A stretch of 64,000 nt of DNA, taken from positions 1-64,000 of the forward strand of contig NZ_QGTW01000006.1 in NCBI RefSeq assembly GCF_003182355.1, written 5' to 3'. The stretch comes from Cytobacillus oceanisediminis. Lineage in GTDB: Bacteria > Bacillota > Bacilli > Bacillales > Cytobacillaceae. Position numbers and translations under genes: made by a program. Positions 43,138 to 52,020 of the stretch are shown here, one piece after another. The notes below the pieces were generated by a model that was not told the origin of the DNA, made no database searches, and worked only from the letters and a program-made list of their open reading frames with translations. Numbering within the stretch: the first letter of the stretch is position 1; every line of letters starts with the position of its first letter.

Positions 43138-43432
43138 AGTAACGATTTGATGCCCGCCTTCCAGTAGTTCAACTTCCGCTATTATAGGTGCCCCGTCCCA
43201 ATCTCCTTTATGTTGAATTGCTAAATCTCCCAAAATGTTAGCCCGGTTCAAAGCTTTAGGCAGTGACTTTATAAGCAAATCTTGAGCTTAAGGATTCTCT
43301 TCATCTAATATGACCGACAATAACTAGCAGCGTATGCACCAGCACCGTTAGTATCGATTACATGGTTAACTGGGTAGGGAACGGTTTTAAATGTATGTTG
43401 TTTTGTAAAACCACATGAACCTTCTGCCCTAG
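43138..43432 (-). pseudogene. PfkB-family sugar kinase, 3' remnant
   Basis: The frame from 43432 includes the PfkB motif VIDTNGAGAYAAS (normally GAGDxF/Y, the catalytic Asp lost), then a stop. The reading continues in another frame as LPKALNRANILGDLAIQHKGDWDGAP and ends EVELLEGGHQIVTR. The N-terminal two thirds are missing. The context with uxuAB suggests a 2-keto-3-deoxygluconate kinase, but a different PfkB kinase is possible. Confidence 0.6.
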
Positions 43433-43473
43433 GAGCATGTAAAGAAAAAACACCCTACTTTCTTCACAAACTG

Positions 43474-43505
43474 ACCTCTTGATCCTTTAAGATCAAGAGG
43501 TTTTA
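43474..43505. terminator. Strong inverted repeat 3' of the secreted protein gene
   Basis: Perfect 11-bp stem ACCTCTTGATC/GATCAAGAGGT with a 6-base loop. T4 follows on the plus strand; A4 precedes it on the minus strand. It lies 30 bp after the stop of the 43535 gene. Confidence 0.7.
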
Positions 43506-43534
43506 TCAAATCTAATCATCGTTTTAAAATTCTT

Positions 43535-45562
43535 TTACCACACATCAGATTGTGCTTTAATTTTAATATTATCAAAATGTACTTTCCCATTTAGAATTGC
43601 ATATGATTTATTACCTAAATAAACCCTTACAACATGCGAACTATTGGAAGGAGAGTTAAAGGTAACAGAATGAGATTGCCAGCTTGTATTTTCAAAAGTA
43701 TAATTAACTAAGCTTTCACCAGTAGTTTCATTTTTAATAATGACCCTTCCCCCCGCTCCTGTAGTATCTGTTTTTCCAGAAAAGGTTAAAGTATATGAAG
43801 TAGAAGGGACCCACTCTTCCCATGTTTGGGTTAAGTATTGCCACGAAGTACCATTGGATTTTATGGTAGCACCATAATTACCACTTATTTTGTTTTGGGT
43901 ATCCATATATGCCGTCGCTGCGGTTGAATTCGTTCTAACCCATTGTGCTGGTTGAGTATTATCAAAACTTGTTGTATATTCAAAACCCCGGTTTACGAGT
44001 TTAGCTCTATCCCATTTCATAATTTGAGCTAACGTCAAAAATTTAAAACCACTGTTAGGTGTTATGCTTCTATATTGTTCCGCAGCTACTGGCCATACAC
44101 TTTTGTCAAACTGTGATAATTCTGTCCAGTTTGCTAGATTTAACGTATAGATAAACGGACCTCTTGTTGTATTGTTGCCGCTTACAAAATTCTTGACTTT
44201 GTTGGGGGTCACAGTTCTATCTACCATGACATTAGAAAAAGTATTTGCAAATTTTTCAATGTCATCTCCAGAATAACTTAAACCATATCTATACATTTCA
44301 ACAATTGCAGACAGATCAAGTTGACCATGGGAAGTATCCTCCCATGAATTATAATTATCGCTGTATTTCCACAAGTACGAATCATGGTTAGGATCAACTA
44401 CTAACTTAGTTTTAAAGTATTCATTTATCCTTTTCGCTTTTTCTAAGTAACTAGAATTCCCATTAATGTCATACATAATAATTAATAATTGACTAAATGC
44501 TAAAAACATATTATATGGCAAAGTAGTACCTGGGCCATTTGTAGTACCGCTTTGAGCTGTATAATTTTTCGATTCTCTATATGTCCCTAATATGGAATCC
44601 CATGTGTTTCCAATGACTTGACTATGCTCCCATTTTGGAATTAATTCATTTTCAACAAATTGTCGGTACGAATTTGCTTTATTCTGATAAATTAATTGTA
44701 ATTCTGGCGTGTTATTAATTAGGCGGATAAACTCTGCAATTGGGATTCCAATCATAGCATCATGTACGTGATAAGGATAATAAGCACTTACTTCTACTTG
44801 ATCAAAATAAGTAATACCATTGGAAACCGTGTATGTGTTATGGCCTAACCAGATTTCAAGATTATGGCCACTCGAAGGTGTGGTGAAATCGATGTTATAG
44901 AATCCCCATTCAGTACTATCAATTGTTGCTTTACCTAATATCGTGTTGGTCGTTCTATCATGGACATATGCTTCACCCATTACTAATCCATTCGTTTTTC
45001 CAAACAACCTTAGACGGTATTTGGTATTTGGTTCATAAGACATCATTTTTTGATAAACTTTTTGCCAACTACTACCATTTGTTTTTAGAGTTAAGCTATG
45101 CTCACCGTATTGGCTTTGATTGTATACCGCAGGTTCGTTATTTTGAAATGCCGTTGAAGTAGTAGATTGAAATCTTGTCCAATTATTTAAATCTAACTCA
45201 AATCCTCCATTATCTAACTCAATGGGCGAATACTTATAGGTAGTCCACCCCAAATACCCATCGTTATCATCATCATTACTATTAGAGATCATTTTATCTA
45301 CATGAAGTGTAAATTTTTGTAACCACTGATTATCTTTTGTTTGATTATACAATTCTATATAACTTCTTAGGAGATAGCTTTCTCCCCATGCTAAATCAGA
45401 TGAGTCCTTGGAAGTATAATAAGAACTTCCATAAATGTTTTCATTTGCTACATACTTGTCATACCATATATTTGATGAAGCTAGAATAGATTGAGAAAAC
45501 AACATATGGATAGCCATTATCATGGAAAGTCCTAATAAAATTTTGCTTTTAATTTTAGCCAC
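43535..45562 (-). CDS. Secreted alpha-helical-barrel glycan-active protein with CBM-like domains
   Basis: The 675-residue protein has a signal peptide (residues 1-29). A (alpha/alpha)-barrel-type region is split by a carbohydrate-binding-like jelly roll (about 115-260, LDNGGFELDLNNW...YFDQVEVSAYY). The barrel continues with HVHDAMIGIPIAEF and EDTSHGQLDLSAIVEMYRYG. A second CBM-like jelly roll (about 528-672, RGFEYTTSFDN...VHFDNIKIKA) ends the protein. It shares the SH-x8-18-FANTF and AxW-TLSQFD pattern with the partial gene at 63443, so the two are paralogues. It may be a lyase or hydrolase acting outside the cell. The exact family is not assigned. It has no upstream AAAGAC operator and seems separately transcribed. 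Confidence 0.7.
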   Translation of the reverse strand: MAKIKSKILLGLSMIMAIHMLFSQSILASSNIWYDKYVANENIYGSSYYTSKDSSDLAWGESYLLRSYIELYNQTKDNQWLQKFTLHVDKMISNSNDDDNDGYLGWTTYKYSPIELDNGGFELDLNNWTRFQSTTSTAFQNNEPAVYNQSQYGEHSLTLKTNGSSWQKVYQKMMSYEPNTKYRLRLFGKTNGLVMGEAYVHDRTTNTILGKATIDSTEWGFYNIDFTTPSSGHNLEIWLGHNTYTVSNGITYFDQVEVSAYYPYHVHDAMIGIPIAEFIRLINNTPELQLIYQNKANSYRQFVENELIPKWEHSQVIGNTWDSILGTYRESKNYTAQSGTTNGPGTTLPYNMFLAFSQLLIIMYDINGNSSYLEKAKRINEYFKTKLVVDPNHDSYLWKYSDNYNSWEDTSHGQLDLSAIVEMYRYGLSYSGDDIEKFANTFSNVMVDRTVTPNKVKNFVSGNNTTRGPFIYTLNLANWTELSQFDKSVWPVAAEQYRSITPNSGFKFLTLAQIMKWDRAKLVNRGFEYTTSFDNTQPAQWVRTNSTAATAYMDTQNKISGNYGATIKSNGTSWQYLTQTWEEWVPSTSYTLTFSGKTDTTGAGGRVIIKNETTGESLVNYTFENTSWQSHSVTFNSPSNSSHVVRVYLGNKSYAILNGKVHFDNIKIKAQSDVW

Positions 45563-45864
45563 TATTATTCACCTCTCATAAAAAAATAATAGGCAAATAC
45601 GTTATCTCTTAATATATATGACCTGTTCTGTTTGTAGAAAAAACTGCTATAGGATAAGTAAACACCTGCTTTATCATCCAACTATTTTAACCTCCGAAAA
45701 AGTATACACTGTAGATCACTTCATTAAATCATTAGTGTATCAACTTTACATAGTCCCAATATCTCCTTGTATGATCACTAATGGTCGAAACACCCCGTCA
45801 ACAATTTACCAATTCTATTAATTTTCCAATGTTCCACATATATAAATATAACGATACGTCCCAT
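45563..45864. other. AT-rich intergenic region upstream of the secreted protein gene
   Basis: About 300 bp hold the probable promoter of the 43535 gene and the 3' end of the lyase/epimerase transcript. No gene, terminator hairpin or copy of the 25-bp operator is visible. Confidence 0.5.
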
Positions 45865-46947
45865 CTAGTATACGTTATTATTGCTAAGCCATTTAGAACG
45901 GTTTTGCAGTACGAAATCATCATCATTCAAATGAGGATATTCTCTATATACCCGCTCAATTTCCCTTAACTGGCCTGGAGAAAGGTCTTCATCCGGGTTT
46001 AGGCACCACCTTCCCTCAAGCAACCCCTGTCTTCTCAAAATTTCGTGTATGCCTGGAATACAACCTGAAAAACCATTAGCAGGATCAAACAGTGCTGCGT
46101 TTACATCAGTCACTTCAACATTAAGGGATAATAACTCTGAAATCCGGGTAGAATTTTCTTCACCGAGCACTTGTTTTATTTCCTCCAGTAGATCAACTGC
46201 TTTCTTTGTCCAGACAGCCCAATGACCTAATAGGCCTCCAACAATCCTTTTTTTCACCGTTTTCCCATCTACTTGGATGTTATATGCGGTCAGCAGATCG
46301 ACAATAATGTTGTCATCATTTCCGGTATATAGTGCAATTTCGTCACTCCGGGAAGAATGGGCTACCGCACGAACTACATCAAGTGTTTGGTATCGGTTGA
46401 ATGGCGCAATTTTGATGGCCATCACACCTGGTATTTCGGCAGCTGTTTTCCAAAACTTATAGCTTAGGATACGGCCCCCGACAGAAGGTTGAAGATAAAA
46501 TCCAAACACAGGAATAATCTGAGAGATGGCTTCTAACCGGTCGATTAAATCAGTTTCAGACCAGTCCGATAGCCCGCCCATGCTTACAAGGCCCATATCA
46601 TATCCTAACTCTTTTGCAAATCGGGCTTCTTCAAGAGCCTGAAAAGTGTCTCCGCAAATTCCTGCTATTGTTACAAAAGGTCTGGCAAGTTTGGCTTTCC
46701 TTACTTCGTCTATTGCTAGTTCAAGTACCTTTTTATTTAGGTTATATTTTGGGTCCCTTATTTCAAACTGGGTTGTGTGTACACCTACAGCTACCCCGCC
46801 TGCTCCTGCTGCCATGTAGTATCTCGTAAGTCCTCTCTGTCTTTCTTCATCCAGTTCTCTCATTGCATTCAAGGCAAGTGGATGTGCCGGAATGACAAGT
46901 CCTTCTAGGATCGCTTTATGGATTATTGCTTTCAACCGATTTTCCAT
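45865..46947 (-). CDS. Dihydrodipicolinate synthase-family lyase/aldolase
   Basis: The 360-residue TIM-barrel protein is in the DHDPS/NAL superfamily: GAGGVAVGVHTTQFE, FGFYLQPSVGG, and the Schiff-base Lys in GVMAIKIAPFN. It is longer at the C-terminus than DHDPS itself. Such enzymes cleave or form C-C bonds of 2-keto sugar acids in sugar clusters. It is the last gene of the epimerase transcript (2-bp gap). A role in the terminal cleavage of the imported sugar is inferred. Confidence 0.8.
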   Translation of the reverse strand: MENRLKAIIHKAILEGLVIPAHPLALNAMRELDEERQRGLTRYYMAAGAGGVAVGVHTTQFEIRDPKYNLNKKVLELAIDEVRKAKLARPFVTIAGICGDTFQALEEARFAKELGYDMGLVSMGGLSDWSETDLIDRLEAISQIIPVFGFYLQPSVGGRILSYKFWKTAAEIPGVMAIKIAPFNRYQTLDVVRAVAHSSRSDEIALYTGNDDNIIVDLLTAYNIQVDGKTVKKRIVGGLLGHWAVWTKKAVDLLEEIKQVLGEENSTRISELLSLNVEVTDVNAALFDPANGFSGCIPGIHEILRRQGLLEGRWCLNPDEDLSPGQLREIERVYREYPHLNDDDFVLQNRSKWLSNNNVY

Positions 46948-46949
46948 CG

Positions 46950-47966
46950 TTAAAAGGCTCCCTCCCTCTGCTGAAAATGGGTAGGCTTATTGATTGTTTC
47001 TCCATCAATCTCTACCCAGCGACCTACCCATTCCATCATTTGTTGTAATGTAACGAGAGGATAGCCTAGCAATTTATGAGCCTTTGTTGCGTTATTTAGG
47101 AGCGCCGTTTCACTTTCTTCATTTAAAAAAACAGGTTCTTTTCCAAACTTCTCACCAAATTTCTCAGCCAACCAGCGAATTGATACCGTTTCAGGACCTG
47201 TTACATTCAATATAAGCGGTGGGGAATCTGCTAGCATTAGGCTTCTAATTGCCATTTCATTTGCATCACCTTGCCAAATGACATTTACATGACCCATATG
47301 AAGATCAATAGGATTACCGTTATATACGCTTCTCGCAATCTCCAAAAGAACACCATATCTTAAATCGATAGAATAATTCAGACGAAATTGGACTAGTTTC
47401 GTTCCATGCAGTCTTGAAAAATGTTCAAAAATTCTTTCTCTCCCAAGACAGGATTGAGCATACTCACCTACCGGCCCAGTTTGATGATTTTCAGAGGCTC
47501 CCCCATAAGAAACATTTGTTAACGGATAAACATTGCCTGATGAAAAACTTACGATTCTGGAATTTTTAAATTTCTCTGCAACTTTACCAGGCAGAAAAGT
47601 ATTCATCGCCCATGTGTACGATTCATTGCCTACTGTTCCAAATTTGTAGCCGGCCATGTAGATGATATTTTCCGCTTCTGGCAGATTTTGAAGCTCCTTT
47701 TCATCCAACAGATCAGCAGCAATGGTTTCCACACCATGTTCTTCAAGGTCAATTCTTACGTTCTTTGAAGAAAAGCGTGATACTCCTATAATTCTTTTAT
47801 TTACCCCAACCTGGTCACAAGCTCTTTTTGCAACTTTTGCAAGAGTAGGGCCCATTTTTCCCCCCACTCCTAAAATCATAATGTCACCTTTAATATCGCG
47901 AATATCCTTAATTAATCGACTAGATGGTTCAGACAGTTTCTTTTCTAGATCTTGAAGTGTCTCCAT
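46950..47966 (-). CDS. NAD-dependent epimerase/dehydratase (extended SDR)
   Basis: The 338-residue protein has an N-terminal Rossmann motif (DIMILGVGGKMGPTLAKVA, where GxGGxMG replaces the usual GxxGxxG), the SFSSGNVYP strand and a substrate segment EYAQSCLGRERI in which the usual catalytic YxxxK is changed to Y-x3-L. It is likely to modify a sugar or sugar acid. The start at 47966 has AGGAG four bases upstream; a start four codons earlier is less supported. It is preceded by copy 3 of the 25-bp operator. Confidence 0.8.
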   Translation of the reverse strand: METLQDLEKKLSEPSSRLIKDIRDIKGDIMILGVGGKMGPTLAKVAKRACDQVGVNKRIIGVSRFSSKNVRIDLEEHGVETIAADLLDEKELQNLPEAENIIYMAGYKFGTVGNESYTWAMNTFLPGKVAEKFKNSRIVSFSSGNVYPLTNVSYGGASENHQTGPVGEYAQSCLGRERIFEHFSRLHGTKLVQFRLNYSIDLRYGVLLEIARSVYNGNPIDLHMGHVNVIWQGDANEMAIRSLMLADSPPLILNVTGPETVSIRWLAEKFGEKFGKEPVFLNEESETALLNNATKAHKLLGYPLVTLQQMMEWVGRWVEIDGETINKPTHFQQREGAF

Positions 47967-47986
47967 TTTTCTCCTCATCTCTCTAA

Positions 47987-48033
47987 ATTAATTTGTTTAT
48001 TGATAAATAAAGACATATCTATTTACAGTCTTT
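47987..48033 (-). promoter_or_regulatory. Promoter with operator, copy 3
   Basis: AAAGAC at 48009-48014 and GTCTTT at 48028-48033 form a 25-bp palindrome. On the minus strand the -35 box ATGTCT (48016-48011) lies within it, an 18-bp spacer follows, and a weak -10 ATTAAT lies at 47992-47987. The arrangement is identical to copies 1 and 2. It drives the epimerase-lyase pair. Confidence 0.65.
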
Positions 48034-48045
48034 AATTACTTCTGT

Positions 48046-50148
48046 TTATTGTAAATTAACTACAACAACCTCATATTCCAATAGAAAATCCAATTGAATA
48101 AAAATAGTTCCTTCTTCCTGGTGAAACTTAAGTTGTTCATTTTTTCTTAGTGCTTTTACATCCGAGACTCTAAGTTCTGCCTTTAGCTCGATTTGTACAT
48201 CTGTTAACGGGATGACATCGGAAATTGGCCTTATCATAGATCCTGTATAGTTCACGAGATGCAGCAGGATTTGCTTTTCCCCTTTTTTCCGAAGGGAAAG
48301 ATGAATCGCTTCATTAGGGGTTGTTGTTTTTACAAGCACCGGTACATTTACAAGCTCTCTTACTGCGTTATTCATCAATATCCGATACTCGGGAAGTGCA
48401 AAGCTTTCATAAAACTTGCCAACATTAGCCGTGAAGTAAATACTTTTACCACTTCCATAAGAATGATGAACAATATATGGATAAGAAGTGATCTCCGGGA
48501 GCTCACAATACCTTGATTTTTGTTTCCTCCGGTAATGCATGCAAAGATTAGTCTTAGCGGCAGGTATTATTTTGGTACCTAAACTGGCAGCCGGAATCAC
48601 GGTTTGATCGATGCCTTCTGTCAAATGGCTTTCCTTATCAATTTCTATGTGATCGTATTTAGAGTTATTGATTCCCTCTATTCTTTCTATTCCTAAGATG
48701 TTACTTAAAAGAGGTTTGGCCCTCCTCATCCCGTATTCATCGTATAACGATGTGTCAAAAGAAGAGATTATTTTTCCAGCTTCTTTTACATACCTTTCAA
48801 TCTGTTCTGCTTGCTCTGGATTCATGACACTGACATTTGGAAGAATAATAAGTTCATATTTTTGAAAGCTTCCATCTATTATAGACGTATCATCAATCAC
48901 ATCAAAGGGGATTTTGCCTCGTGACAAAGCATCGTACCATCCTATAAAAGAGCCACGGGAATCCCCTTTCTCCTCATCTGCCAGCTCTTCTTGCCCAGTA
49001 GTAAAATCGGTTTCCTCTGCGGATGATTGATAAACATTCGCCGTTTCATATGACCACATTAAGGCGATCGTTGCCATTGATTTCGTATCTGTAAAATACT
49101 TTTCGTTTATTCTCAGAAATCGATTGATCTCTTTTACTGTTCCCATCCTTCTATCCTGGTTGTTATCGTTATAGATGCCATACCACGTGTTCGCTCCATG
49201 TGAGACTGCCATCGCATGAGTCAACCAAGTTTCTGCATGCGATAATAAATAACGAGACCATGGAGCTAACCTGCCAGCAATGGCGACACAGTAGGGCTTT
49301 CCATCTGCCTGTGTCTCCAGCAGTTGTGCTGTTGCAGCAGGCTTCCAAATCGGAACTTTCCTAAGATCTTCTCCGAGGAAACCACCTTCTGCCAGCAGCA
49401 TATCCTGATACTTAACCGTCAACCGGTTGTCTCTGCTGCAGTATTTTGTCGGAACGAGTTGAGGGCTGTTCATATAGATCATACTGTCCGGCTTAACTTT
49501 TTTTAACGTAGCATTTGCTTCTTTCATAAAACGGGCAATCGAATAACGTTTAAATTGAAATAATTCCTGTTTTTCCTTGTTGCTTGCTTTCGACCAATGA
49601 GGTATCGGATACCCATACTCTTTAAAGAACAGCTCTTTGCATTCCTTACAATAACAGCCTTCTATTCTGAAAAATGGGCCGTCTAAAAAGATACCTTGAA
49701 TGGCATACTGGGTAAGGTTCCGTATTGTTTGAAAGGCATACTCCCTAAATCGCGAATTAATACAAGTATAGGAACCCTTTCCATAAGCACTTGGAATTAC
49801 ATCATTTTCCTTATTTTTTTGCTGCCATTCTGGATACCTTTTAGCTAGCGGTTCTGCAAGCCAATGTACGTTAAAGTAAACAATTGGGTTTATTCCGAGC
49901 GTTTCATATGAATTCGAAATCTCTTGTAAAATATTCTTTCTAACCTGAATTGCACAATCGGATGGATAATACGTAATTCCGGATTCTCCTTCTGCTACAT
50001 CATGAACTTCGATATGCTCGCAGTTAAAACCGAGTTCCTGTCTAATCTTAAATTGTTTTGGCAAATCGATTTTTTCATAAATATCCGGCGCAGGCGGTAT
50101 GCAATCAACAATTCGTAAGGGCCTGTCTTTCCAAGTAATGGTTTGCAT
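48046..50148 (-). CDS. Glycoside hydrolase-like (GHL/beta-galactosidase trimerisation) protein
   Basis: The 700-residue cytoplasmic protein has an N-terminal TIM-barrel of the hypothetical glycosyl hydrolase type (GHL6-like; IPPAPDIYEKIDLPKQF, VYFNVHWLAEPLAKRYPEW, GIFLDGPFFR with a Cys-rich CYCKECKELFF loop). A beta-galactosidase trimerisation-like domain (about 375-570, FDVIDDTSIIDG...YELIILPNVSVM) and a C-terminal beta domain follow. It probably hydrolyses an imported oligosaccharide. It is the last gene of the ABC-transporter transcript, 27 bp after the permease gene. Confidence 0.75.
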   Translation of the reverse strand: MQTITWKDRPLRIVDCIPPAPDIYEKIDLPKQFKIRQELGFNCEHIEVHDVAEGESGITYYPSDCAIQVRKNILQEISNSYETLGINPIVYFNVHWLAEPLAKRYPEWQQKNKENDVIPSAYGKGSYTCINSRFREYAFQTIRNLTQYAIQGIFLDGPFFRIEGCYCKECKELFFKEYGYPIPHWSKASNKEKQELFQFKRYSIARFMKEANATLKKVKPDSMIYMNSPQLVPTKYCSRDNRLTVKYQDMLLAEGGFLGEDLRKVPIWKPAATAQLLETQADGKPYCVAIAGRLAPWSRYLLSHAETWLTHAMAVSHGANTWYGIYNDNNQDRRMGTVKEINRFLRINEKYFTDTKSMATIALMWSYETANVYQSSAEETDFTTGQEELADEEKGDSRGSFIGWYDALSRGKIPFDVIDDTSIIDGSFQKYELIILPNVSVMNPEQAEQIERYVKEAGKIISSFDTSLYDEYGMRRAKPLLSNILGIERIEGINNSKYDHIEIDKESHLTEGIDQTVIPAASLGTKIIPAAKTNLCMHYRRKQKSRYCELPEITSYPYIVHHSYGSGKSIYFTANVGKFYESFALPEYRILMNNAVRELVNVPVLVKTTTPNEAIHLSLRKKGEKQILLHLVNYTGSMIRPISDVIPLTDVQIELKAELRVSDVKALRKNEQLKFHQEEGTIFIQLDFLLEYEVVVVNLQ

Positions 50149-50175
50149 ATCTAATCGTCCTCATTTCACTTTAGT

Positions 50176-51012
50176 TTATCCTTTAATAGAACCTTGCAGC
50201 CCGCTTACGAAATGACGCTGCATAATAATATAGAAGATAATAACCGGGACGAGGGAGATAATCACTCCTGCAGCCATCGTTTTAACATCGGTTCCAAACG
50301 TTCCGGATAAATATGCTAATCCTAAAGCAATCGGGTACAAGTTTTCATCCTTTAAAATAATCAATGGCCACATAAAGGAGTTCCAAACCGATATAAAGGA
50401 GAAAACAGTTAACGCGGCAAGTGTCGGCTTAGTCAGCGGCAAAATGATGCTCCACCATATTCTAAATGGACCGCATCCATCAATAATTGCAGCCTCTTCG
50501 ATTTCCTTTGGGATACTTAGATAGGCTTGTCTCATCAAGAAAATTGAGAATCCGCCTACCAGTCCAGGAACGATAAGTCCCAACCAGGAATCTACCATTC
50601 CGAGCTTTTCTACGATTATATAAAGCGGAACTAGTTTTCCTTCTTCAGGCAAGAACATGGTAGCTATAATCGCGTAGAAAATAAAATTTCTTCCCGGAAA
50701 GTTCATGCGTGCTAACGGGTATGCCGTAAATGCTGTCAAAAAAATATGGGCAGGGATCATAATGATGAGAAGGAGAAAAGAATTAACCAAATACTTCAGA
50801 AACGGTATGGCCGTCCATGCTTCAATAAAATGATCAAATACAGCAGGGTTTGGTATAAAACTTGGTGGAAATCCAAAAACATCCTGAGTATTTGATTTAA
50901 ACGCTGTAGAAAGGAGCCACAGGAAAGGACCAATGAATAACAACGCAACAGCAAATAAAATGACATATAATAGAATAGTCTTAATCACCTTATTTTTGTT
51001 ATTTTTTATCAT
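50176..51012 (-). CDS. Sugar ABC permease, MalG type
   Basis: The 278-residue inner-membrane protein has six helices and the EAA loop EEAAIIDGCGPFRIWWSIILPLTKP (about residues 186-210) that contacts the ATPase, as in MalG-like permeases. The first codons overlap the stop of the MalF-type gene (ATGA). No ATPase gene is in the locus, so a shared MsmX-like ATPase encoded elsewhere would energise the importer, as is usual for Bacillus sugar ABC systems. Confidence 0.92.
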   Translation of the reverse strand: MIKNNKNKVIKTILLYVILFAVALLFIGPFLWLLSTAFKSNTQDVFGFPPSFIPNPAVFDHFIEAWTAIPFLKYLVNSFLLLIIMIPAHIFLTAFTAYPLARMNFPGRNFIFYAIIATMFLPEEGKLVPLYIIVEKLGMVDSWLGLIVPGLVGGFSIFLMRQAYLSIPKEIEEAAIIDGCGPFRIWWSIILPLTKPTLAALTVFSFISVWNSFMWPLIILKDENLYPIALGLAYLSGTFGTDVKTMAAGVIISLVPVIIFYIIMQRHFVSGLQGSIKG

Positions 51013-51935
51013 TGTACAGATTGACCCCCTCTGGAAATCTTATAATTGATAATGGTAAGGATCATTAATATCACCCATAAAACGATGCCCATTGCTGTCG
51101 CGTACCCCATGTCAAGCTCCTCGAATGCTTTTTGGTAAATATACAGCGGCAGGGACATTGTACTGTCTAGTGGGCCTCCACCAGTCATAATATAAACACT
51201 GGTAAACATTTGGATAGATCCAATTGTTGACATAACAAGTGTTACCGCAAATACTGGCCTTAGCTGCGGAAGATACACATGCCATATGATTCTTGCTTTT
51301 GTAGCACCGTCAATTTTTGCCGCTTCGATTAATTCTTTTGATACCATCTGAAGGCCGGCAAGGTATATAAGCATATAGAACCCCATTGCTTTCCATGACT
51401 CAAGAATGGAGATGGCCGGTAATGCCGTTTTTGTGTTCAACAACCAGTTGATCTCAGACTCAATTCCAATAAAATTTAAAAACGCGTTTATTAATCCTGT
51501 CGGGTGATATAAAAATTTCCACAATATCGCGACTGCTACCATTGAGGTTATTACCGGAAGATAGTAAAGAACTCTAAATAAATTAATTCCTTTTATTTTT
51601 CTATTCACAAGCATGGCTAGGAAGAGGGGAACAATTGTAATGATAGGTACGGTGATTAAAAAATATTGAAAAGAATTCCCAAGTGATTTCCAAAACTTGT
51701 CGTCTTCCATCATCATTCTATAATTTTCTAACCCTATCCATTCTGCAGGTGCAAATACATGGTACTCGGTAAAAGAATAATAAAAAGCATTAAGAGTGGG
51801 TAAATACTCAAAAGTAAAGATAAGGACAATGGCTGGAAGCAAAAATATATATGGGACAAGGTTGATTTTCTTTCTCTTTGTCCTTTTGATTCTCACTTTT
51901 TTCTCTTTAAAGGTCTCTATTCGGCTAAATTGCAA
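51009..51935 (-). CDS. Sugar ABC permease, MalF type
   Basis: The 308-residue protein has six helices and the EAA loop LIEAAKIDGATKARIIWHVYLPQLRPVF. The N-terminal stretch KKVRIKRTKRKK precedes the first helix. The TTG at 51935 is chosen as the start: AAAGGAG lies eight bases upstream. The longer frame to 52058 would overlap the binding-protein gene. It is followed at a 4-base overlap by the MalG-type partner. Confidence 0.88.
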   Translation of the reverse strand: MQFSRIETFKEKKVRIKRTKRKKINLVPYIFLLPAIVLIFTFEYLPTLNAFYYSFTEYHVFAPAEWIGLENYRMMMEDDKFWKSLGNSFQYFLITVPIITIVPLFLAMLVNRKIKGINLFRVLYYLPVITSMVAVAILWKFLYHPTGLINAFLNFIGIESEINWLLNTKTALPAISILESWKAMGFYMLIYLAGLQMVSKELIEAAKIDGATKARIIWHVYLPQLRPVFAVTLVMSTIGSIQMFTSVYIMTGGGPLDSTMSLPLYIYQKAFEELDMGYATAMGIVLWVILMILTIINYKISRGGQSVQ

Positions 51936-51980
51936 TTTACCTACTCCTTTCCCTGTGACATTGTTAGCAAAAACAATGAC

Positions 51981-52001
51981 AGCGGATTGGATAAATCCGC
52001 T
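51981..52001 (-). terminator. Intra-operon attenuator hairpin
   Basis: Perfect 8-bp stem AGCGGATT/AATCCGCT with a 5-base loop between the binding-protein stop and the MalF-type start. The TTGTTTTT tract downstream makes a leaky terminator likely. This could lower permease expression relative to the binding protein. Confidence 0.6.
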
Positions 52002-52020
52002 GCTTAAACTAAGTATTACT

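Noticed and set aside
44923..45162. 79-codon plus-strand frame
   Set aside because: Antisense to the secreted barrel protein gene, no ribosome site.
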